From contig DATBGE010000021.1 in assembly GCA_036558125.1 (NCBI GenBank), positions 1-10,135 of the forward strand: 10,135 nt of DNA. Reading direction: 5' to 3'. Position numbers and translations under genes: made by a program. The notes beneath the pieces were generated by a model that worked only from the letters and a program-made list of their open reading frames with translations, ran no database searches and was not told the DNA's origin. Positions 1 through 5,245 of the stretch are shown here, piece after piece. Position 1 is the stretch's first letter; every line of letters starts with the position of its first letter. The stretch is from DATBGE01 sp036558125. Lineage in GTDB: Bacteria > Gemmatimonadota > Gemmatimonadetes > Gemmatimonadales > GWC2-71-9.

Positions 1-825
1 CCCGGACTCGCCAAGACGCTCGCGGTACGGACACTCGCGGAGATCATTCACGCATCCTTCTCCCGCATCCAGTTCACTCCTGACCTGCTGCCGGCCGACG
101 TCATCGGCACCATGGTCTTCGATCCCAAGTCCCAGGAATTCAAGGTGAAGCGCGGCCCGCTCTTCGCGCAGATCATCCTGGCCGACGAGATCAACCGCGC
201 TCCTGCCAAGGTACAGGCCGCCCTGCTCGAGGCAATGCAGGAAAAGCAGGTCACAATCGGGGGCACGACGTTCACGCTGGAAGAGCCTTTCCTCGTCCTC
301 GCGACCCAGAACCCGATCGAGCATGAGGGGACCTACCCGCTCCCCGAGGCGCAGCTCGACCGGTTCATGCTCAAGATTCGAGTCGGCTATCCCTCTCGGG
401 ATGAAGAGAAAGAGGTTCTGCTCCGCATGAGTTCCGGGCACGAGATCCCGGTGGAACGCCTGCTGGACCCGGCCCAGATCCTGTCGCTCCGTGAATCGAT
501 CGCCGCCTTGTACGTCGATCAGAAGGTGGTGGATTACATCGTGGACCTGGTCCGGGCCACCCGGGATCCTTCGAGTGTCGGTCTCGCGGCGTTGAAGCCG
601 TTGGTCGCGTTCGGAGCGTCGCCTCGGGCCTCGATCGCTCTGGCCCAGGCCGCACGGGCTCACGCGTTCCTTCGCGGCCGCGGCTACGTCGTCCCGGAAG
701 ATGTTCGCGCCCTCGCCCTCGAAGTCCTCCGGCATCGAGTGGTGCTCACCTTCGAGGCGGAGGCGGAAGAGCTGGACAGTGATGCGGTCATCAATCGAAT
801 TCTGGATGCGCTGCCCGTTCCTTGA
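1..825 (+). CDS. moxR: MoxR-family AAA+ ATPase, 5'-truncated
   Basis: Reading frame 1 is open from the first base to TGA at 823-825, giving 274 visible residues. MoxR proteins are usually about 310-340 residues, so roughly the first 45 are outside the window. The visible part opens inside the Walker A P-loop (PGLAKT, with the GK-T element at residues 4-6). Walker B is ILADEINRA with D62-E63, sensor 1 is LATQNP with N104, the EAQLDRFMLK segment carries a likely arginine finger at R121, and sensor 2 is GASPRAS around R209. These are the hallmark MoxR motifs. By family knowledge it hydrolyses ATP and works as a cytoplasmic chaperone for VWA-domain partners. The following DUF58, batA and batB genes are its expected clients. 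It is separated from them by a 142-base gap containing inverted repeats, so it could be expressed in a different ratio. An ATG at 112 is internal, because conserved MoxR sequence continues upstream of it. Confidence 0.94.
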   Translation, partial: PGLAKTLAVRTLAEIIHASFSRIQFTPDLLPADVIGTMVFDPKSQEFKVKRGPLFAQIILADEINRAPAKVQAALLEAMQEKQVTIGGTTFTLEEPFLVLATQNPIEHEGTYPLPEAQLDRFMLKIRVGYPSRDEEKEVLLRMSSGHEIPVERLLDPAQILSLRESIAALYVDQKVVDYIVDLVRATRDPSSVGLAALKPLVAFGASPRASIALAQAARAHAFLRGRGYVVPEDVRALALEVLRHRVVLTFEAEAEELDSDAVINRILDALPVP

Positions 826-826
826 T

Positions 827-861
827 AGTACCGAGTACCGCGTACCGAGTACCGCGTACTC
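827..861 (+). repeat. Heptamer array, left arm of inverted pair
   Basis: Five consecutive 7-base units start one base after the moxR stop codon: AGTACCG, AGTACCG, CGTACCG, AGTACCG, CGTACTC. Each unit contains the self-complementary core GTAC. The array is the approximate reverse complement of the array at 925-959 (30 of 35 positions agree). The 63-base spacer between them (862-924) has no recognisable gene or clear promoter. In RNA the two arms could form a long hairpin. No poly-T tract follows, so it does not look like a standard intrinsic terminator. Confidence 0.9.
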
Positions 862-924
862 CGCGCTGTGAGTCACGGAAGGTAGCGATTCGGATCATGA
901 ATTAGCTCTCCTTCAGATAGAACC

Positions 925-959
925 CTGTACTCGGTACTCGGTACTCGGTACTAGGTACT
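925..959 (+). repeat. Heptamer array, right arm of inverted pair
   Basis: Five 7-base units read CTGTACT, CGGTACT, CGGTACT, CGGTACT, AGGTACT, the reverse-complement sense of the left array at 827-861. The array ends eight bases before the ATG of the DUF58 gene at 968, so folding of the pair would place the base of a stem right next to that gene's start site. The only purine-rich bases upstream of that ATG are in the last repeat unit (AGG at 953-955), which means the repeat occupies the place of the ribosome binding site. Confidence 0.9.
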
Positions 960-967
960 TTCCATCC

Positions 968-1852
968 ATGTCCTCGATCTCACCCTACGTATTGAAGCAG
1001 GTCAAGAATATCGAGCTCCGCACCAGGGGACTCGTGGGGTCCCTGTTTGCCGGCGAGTACCGCTCGGTGTTTCGGGGACAGGGGATGGAGTTTGCCGAGG
1101 TGCGAGCCTACGAGCAGGGCGATGACTACCGCGCGATCGACTGGAACGTTTCGGCGCGACTCGGCACGCCTTACGTCAAGACCTTCACCGAAGAGCGCGA
1201 GCTGACCGTGCTGCTTGTGGTGGACCAATCAGGATCCACCCACTTCGGTGAGCCACGGACCAAGGCGGCCCTTGGCGTCGAGATCGGAGCCGTGCTGGCA
1301 CTGGCGGCGGCCTACCACAACGACAGGGTAGGGGCTTTGCTGTTTACCGAGACGGTGGAGCGGGTGATCCCGCCGTCCAAGGGCAGACGCCACGCCCTGC
1401 GAGTCATTCGCGATCTCGTCGCTTTCTCGCCGCAAACCCGTCGCACCAATCTCGCCGGTGCCCTTCAGTACGCCGCGGAGCTGCTCGGCCATCGAAGCAT
1501 CGTCGCCGTGATCTCGGATTTCCTGGCCCAGGGATGGTCGCAGCCGCTCCGCCGTCTCGCTGCCCGTCATGACGTCGTTGCGATCACGGTCGAGGACCCG
1601 CGCGAGTCGGAGTTACCCGACGCTGGCTGGATCGATCTGGAGGACGCGGAGACCGGGGAGCGGGTGCTGGTAGATGCGGGGTCCCGCGTGGCGAGAGGAA
1701 GGCTTCACCTGCTGGCCGAGCGCAGGCGGGAGGAACGGGACCGACAGCTATCAGGGGCTGGAGTAGATCAAGTGCTCCTCAGCACCGCATCCGATTACGC
1801 CCTTCCCCTGCGGCGCGCATTCGCCCAGCGGGCGCGGCGTCTGCATAGATGA
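968..1852 (+). CDS. DUF58 family protein with VWA-like fold
   Basis: A 294-residue soluble protein with no signal peptide or membrane segment, so it should act in the cytoplasm. The DUF58 signature spans residues 38-59 (GQGMEF, R-x-Y-x-x-GDD-x-R-x-IDW). A VWA-like domain follows, with a MIDAS motif D86-Q-S88-G-S90, a likely second ligand T160 (RRTNL) and D184 in ISDF. DUF58 proteins are regularly encoded between moxR and membrane VWA genes and are thought to be adaptors or clients of the MoxR ATPase; the molecular role is not established. The ATG at 968 matches the usual N-terminus (the LKQVKNIELRTR region comes right after it) but has no good Shine-Dalgarno sequence, and the inverted repeat array ends eight bases upstream. 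The stop overlaps the next start as ATGA at 1849-1852. Confidence 0.94.
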   Translation: MSSISPYVLKQVKNIELRTRGLVGSLFAGEYRSVFRGQGMEFAEVRAYEQGDDYRAIDWNVSARLGTPYVKTFTEERELTVLLVVDQSGSTHFGEPRTKAALGVEIGAVLALAAAYHNDRVGALLFTETVERVIPPSKGRRHALRVIRDLVAFSPQTRRTNLAGALQYAAELLGHRSIVAVISDFLAQGWSQPLRRLAARHDVVAITVEDPRESELPDAGWIDLEDAETGERVLVDAGSRVARGRLHLLAERRREERDRQLSGAGVDQVLLSTASDYALPLRRAFAQRARRLHR

Positions 1853-2652
1853 TCCTGCTGCTGGTAGCACTCCAGGGAACTTCGCCAACGGTGGGCGACA
1901 CGATCTGGCTCACCCGTCAGGTCACTGCGCCACCCGGAGCCGAGGTGCGTCCGACTCCCTGGACGCCGACGGGAGAGGTCGAACTACTGGGCCGCCCCGT
2001 CGTGATCCGCAGCAATGGCGACGCCGTGATCAGATATCCGGCGGTCGCCTGGGTTGCCGGGACTCATGAGGTGACGATTCCGGGACCGGTGGTCATCAGG
2101 GCCGACGGGCACACCGACTCTCTCCCGCCGCAGACATTTCATCTGGAGGTCGCAAGCGTCCTGCCTCCCAACACGCCGGATTCCTCCATCGCGATCCAGC
2201 CGGAGGCGGGTCCGCTGCTGCAGCCGGTCGTGAGTCTCGAGCCCCTGATGGTCGGGCTGCTGGTGGCACTCTTGGCGGTGTTGCTGCTGGCTCGCTGGTG
2301 GAAACGGCCTGGCCCGTCGCTGCCGGGTATCGCACCACCGGGGGCGCCAAGTGCCCCGCCAGTGGATCGGTGGGTCGCGTCGGGGGAAGGGCGCGCCGTG
2401 GCAGCGGCGGCGGTGGAGTTTCTTCGCCGCAGTATTGCCCACGCGCTACCCGAGGCCCACACCGGTCTCGACCTGGAGCGCTGTCTTGCGGTGATTGCCG
2501 AGCTCCGCCCCGCCTGGCCTCAGGAAGAGATCAGCAACTTGCTTCGGGCACTCGATATGGCGCGATTCGCTCCGCTCGCGACCGCGGACCCCGGTGAGCT
2601 CTATACCCGTGCGATGGCTCTGGGCGCGCGGCTGCCCGCGAGGCGATCGTGA
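1849..2652 (+). CDS. Small BatD-like / DUF4381-position membrane protein
   Basis: A 267-residue protein that I do not assign to a named family with confidence. It starts with a very short hydrophobic stretch (MILLLVALQG), probably a signal peptide or anchor. Residues about 15-128 look like an extracytoplasmic beta-sandwich: alternating V/I strands, with GDTIWLTRQV resembling the GDVVELTIRI strand of BatD downstream. One strong membrane helix lies at about 133-149, followed by WWKR, then a Pro-rich linker (152-173) and a helical cytoplasmic domain (about 180-265). In many proteobacterial operons this slot, between DUF58 and BatA, holds a DUF4381 protein with a membrane helix and a helical tail but no large N-terminal domain. 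The likely role is a structural partner of the membrane VWA complex; this is inferred from position. It starts by ATGA overlap with the DUF58 gene and ends overlapping the GTG start of batA. Confidence 0.7.
   Translation: MILLLVALQGTSPTVGDTIWLTRQVTAPPGAEVRPTPWTPTGEVELLGRPVVIRSNGDAVIRYPAVAWVAGTHEVTIPGPVVIRADGHTDSLPPQTFHLEVASVLPPNTPDSSIAIQPEAGPLLQPVVSLEPLMVGLLVALLAVLLLARWWKRPGPSLPGIAPPGAPSAPPVDRWVASGEGRAVAAAAVEFLRRSIAHALPEAHTGLDLERCLAVIAELRPAWPQEEISNLLRALDMARFAPLATADPGELYTRAMALGARLPARRS
2640..2643 (+). promoter_or_regulatory. Ribosome binding site for batA (GAGG)
   Basis: GAGG lies five bases upstream of the GTG at 2649, inside the end of the preceding gene. It supports GTG as the batA start, with the overlap GTGA at 2649-2652 joining the two genes. 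Confidence 0.55.
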
Positions 2653-3623
2653 TCTTCGCGCGGCCCTGGCTCCTGCTGCTTCTGCTCGCGCTGCCGGCCT
2701 GGTGGTGGTGGCGGCGAAGAATCCCTCGGCCCGGCGCCATTTACAGCGACGTCGGGCTCGCGAGGGCGCTACCCCGGTCCAACTGGCTGGCGCGGGTTCC
2801 TCCGGGTGCGCGGGCCTTGGCACTCGCCGCCTGGATCATTGCCGCGGCAGGCCCTCGCATCGGCGGCACGACCGTCGAGGAGAAGCGCGAAGGCATCTCG
2901 ATCGTGATCGCGATCGATATCTCGAGCAGCATGCTGGCCGAAGACTTCGCTCCTTCCAACCGGATGGAAGTGGCCAAGATGCAGGCGGTGTCCTTCATCC
3001 GCGGCCGCACCGCCGATCGGATAGGAATCGTGGCGTTCGCGGGTGAGGCGCTCACCCAGGTCCCGATCACGACGGATTATTCGGTGCTCGAGCGGGCCGT
3101 GATGGATCTCAAGATCGGCATGCTGGAGGATGGCACGGCGATCGGCAGCGGGCTCGCCACCGCGGTCAGCCGCCTCCGGAAGACGCCCGGGAAGACCAAA
3201 GTCATTCTCCTGCTCACCGACGGGGTCAACAACCGCGGCACGGTAGATCCCCGGACCGCGGCCGCGGCGGCGCAGGCCCTCGGCATTCGGGTCTATACCA
3301 TCGGGGTCGGAACCGAGGGCGAAGCGCCAATCCCGACCGGCCGCGGCCTCTCGGGATTCCGCTATGAGATTCTTCCGGTCGAGATCGACGAGGTTCTGCT
3401 GAACGACATCGCCACCACGACTGGTGGCCGATACTTCCGCGCCAAGGACAGCGAGGCGTTGAGGCGCATCCTGACGACGATCGATGGGCTGGAGAAGTCT
3501 CCGGTGCGGATGATCCGCTACGTGCACTACGACGAGCTGACTCGCCCGTTGGTTCTGCTGGGAATGGCGGCCCTCGCGGTGGAGTTGCTGTTGAGCGCGA
3601 CGCTGGTGGTGCGAATACCATGA
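2649..3623 (+). CDS. batA: BatA-type membrane VWA protein
   Basis: A 324-residue membrane protein with the BatA layout: hydrophobic helix at residues 7-20 followed by WRRR, a second helix at about 53-68, a VWA domain at about 83-280, and a C-terminal helix at about 300-320. The MIDAS is complete: D90-I-S92-S-S94, T163 in EDGTAIGSG, and D191 in LLTDGVNN, so divalent metal binding is expected. The arginines after the first helix and the positive-inside rule place the VWA domain in the periplasm, between helices two and three. BatA and BatB proteins are thought to form a membrane complex with BatD. Bat operons were linked to oxygen tolerance in Bacteroides, but the biochemical activity is unknown. 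The start is GTG at 2649, overlapping the previous stop; GAGG sits five bases before it. The stop overlaps the batB start as ATGA at 3620-3623. Confidence 0.92.
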   Translation: MIFARPWLLLLLLALPAWWWWRRRIPRPGAIYSDVGLARALPRSNWLARVPPGARALALAAWIIAAAGPRIGGTTVEEKREGISIVIAIDISSSMLAEDFAPSNRMEVAKMQAVSFIRGRTADRIGIVAFAGEALTQVPITTDYSVLERAVMDLKIGMLEDGTAIGSGLATAVSRLRKTPGKTKVILLLTDGVNNRGTVDPRTAAAAAQALGIRVYTIGVGTEGEAPIPTGRGLSGFRYEILPVEIDEVLLNDIATTTGGRYFRAKDSEALRRILTTIDGLEKSPVRMIRYVHYDELTRPLVLLGMAALAVELLLSATLVVRIP

Positions 3624-5245
3624 TCTTCGATTACCCGCTGCTCCTCGTTCTGGCCCCGCTCGTCGCACTCGCCCTCGGGCTGATCGCCACGCTGGCGCGC
3701 CGCCGGCGGGTGACACGAGCAATGGCCTGGTCTCCGACCACGGGAGAAGCGGCCAGGAGATCCGGCCGCTGGTCACCACTCCTGTTTGCGATCGTGGGAC
3801 TGCTCGCGATGGTGGCAGTCGCCGGGCCCCGCGGGGGAAGCACGAACGTGACCACGGAGAGCCGCGCGTTGAGTGTGGCGGTTGCCATGGACATCAGTCG
3901 TTCGATGCTCGCCGAGGATGCGACACCAAGCCGGCTGCAGCGGGCTACTCGCGAGGCGCGGCGGCTGATTCAGGATCTCGGTGGGGATCGCATCGGACTG
4001 CTGGCCTTCGCCGGCCGCAGCTACATCCTGAGCCCCCTGACGGTGGACGGGGCGGCCCTGATGCTCTTCCTCGATGCGTTGAGTCCGGATCTCGCGAGTC
4101 AGGGGGGCACCGGCCTGGCCGGAGCGCTGCGACAGGGCGGGGAACTGCTCGCCGCGTCGGATGAAGCCGCGGATCGCGTCTTGATCGTGTTTACCGACGG
4201 AGAAGGACACGACACTCTCTCTGACATGATCGCGCAGAGCCGGCAGCTCAAGCAGCTGGGCATTCGCCTGGTGCTGGTCGCCGAAGGCGGCACCAAACCG
4301 GCCCGGATTCCGGTTCGGGACAGCACCGGCGCCATCACCGAATACCAGACCGATGATGAGGGTCATGAGATCCTGACGACCCGGCGCGACGACATCCTTC
4401 AGGCCATCTCCGATGCGGCCGAAGGGTCAATCGTGCCGGCCCAATTACCCGATCAAGCCGGTGCGGTGCGCGATCTGCTTTCTGCTTTCGCAAGGGCGCC
4501 CTCACGGGAGACTCGCACCGCCGACCTCCTTCCTTTGGCCTGGATTCCGGTCGCGGGGGCACTCCTCCTCCTGGGTCTGCAAACCGTGTTTCGCCGGACT
4601 GCGGCGTTGGTCGCCCTCGCGGGAGTATTGCTGGCTCCGCGGGCCGAAGCACAACGCCTCTCTCCCGGCGAACGTGCACTCGCAGGAGGCCGCAGCGCCT
4701 TGGCCGCCGATCTCCTGCTCAAGGGTCTTTCCAAGGGCGCATCCGACACCGCCGCGTACAATGCCGGCACCGCCGCACTCGGAGCTGGACGTCACGATGA
4801 GGCACGCCTTGCCCTCGAGCGAGCGTCCCATTCCCTCGATCCGGAACTCCGCTACCGCGCCTTGTACAATCTGGGGGTGAACGCCCTCGCGGCTGCCAAG
4901 GCCGACAGTGCGAAGCGGGACTCGTTGTACGCCGAAGCCGCGGAACACCTCCAGGAAGCGCTGGTCCTTTCTCCCAAGTCGGAGCGCGCCAAGTGGAACC
5001 TGGAGCTGGCGCAGCGGCACCGCCCTCCGCCGTCCGGCGGCAATTCCCCCAATCAGCCACCGCCTCAGGGAGGGCAGCAACCACCGCCTCCCAAGTCCGG
5101 CCAGAGTGGCGGGGGGGAGCGTCCCAACCTTTCGCAGTCGCAGGCCGATGAAATCCTGGGCTCGGTTGAGCGCGAGGAGCGGAACACCCGCGAGCGGCAG
5201 ATGGCCCGGAACAAGACCAACGTTCACGCGGTGAAGGACTGGTGA
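3620..5245 (+). CDS. batB: BatB-type VWA protein fused to BatC-like TPR domain
   Basis: A 541-residue fusion. Helices at residues 5-22 and 53-69 precede a VWA domain (about 83-270) with intact MIDAS: D91-I-S93-R-S95, T164 in QGGTGLAG, D193 in FTDGEG. A helix at about 303-322 is followed by RR (325-326), then a second hydrophobic stretch ending A342-E-A344-Q345, which looks like a signal peptide. Tetratricopeptide-type repeats fill about 350-465 (AAYNAGTAALGAGRHDEA; RALYNLGVNALAAAK). A Pro/Gln/Gly-rich linker (469-500) leads to a charged helical tail ending VKDW, a type of ending I associate with BatC. In Bacteroides batB and batC are separate genes, and here they are one. The inferred topology puts both VWA and TPR domains in the periplasm, where TPRs could bind partner proteins. 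The ATG at 3620 overlaps the batA stop, and the TGA at 5243-5245 overlaps the batD start. Confidence 0.9.
   Translation: MIFDYPLLLVLAPLVALALGLIATLARRRRVTRAMAWSPTTGEAARRSGRWSPLLFAIVGLLAMVAVAGPRGGSTNVTTESRALSVAVAMDISRSMLAEDATPSRLQRATREARRLIQDLGGDRIGLLAFAGRSYILSPLTVDGAALMLFLDALSPDLASQGGTGLAGALRQGGELLAASDEAADRVLIVFTDGEGHDTLSDMIAQSRQLKQLGIRLVLVAEGGTKPARIPVRDSTGAITEYQTDDEGHEILTTRRDDILQAISDAAEGSIVPAQLPDQAGAVRDLLSAFARAPSRETRTADLLPLAWIPVAGALLLLGLQTVFRRTAALVALAGVLLAPRAEAQRLSPGERALAGGRSALAADLLLKGLSKGASDTAAYNAGTAALGAGRHDEARLALERASHSLDPELRYRALYNLGVNALAAAKADSAKRDSLYAEAAEHLQEALVLSPKSERAKWNLELAQRHRPPPSGGNSPNQPPPQGGQQPPPPKSGQSGGGERPNLSQSQADEILGSVEREERNTRERQMARNKTNVHAVKDW
5234..5238 (+). promoter_or_regulatory. 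Ribosome binding site for batD (AAGGA)
   Basis: AAGGA ends three bases before the GTG at 5242. The spacing is short, but this is the only Shine-Dalgarno-like sequence nearby. It supports the GTG start in the GTGA overlap with batB. Confidence 0.5.

Noticed and set aside
112..825. moxR starting at ATG 112
   Set aside because: The same frame upstream encodes the P-loop and a conserved MoxR segment, so 112 is internal and the gene is simply cut by the window edge.
862..924. Promoter within the spacer of the inverted arrays
   Set aside because: The spacer is less GC-rich than its surroundings, but I could not find a convincing -35/-10 pair, so no promoter is claimed.
827..959. Inverted arrays as an intrinsic terminator or a CRISPR array
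   Set aside because: No T-run follows the stem and the 63-base loop is too long for a typical terminator. The 7-base units are contiguous without unique spacers, so it is not CRISPR.
2769..3779. A 336-codon minus-strand open frame across batA
   Set aside because: It is the complement of a clear VWA gene; the product is rich in Arg, Gly and His with no family motif, typical of a shadow frame.
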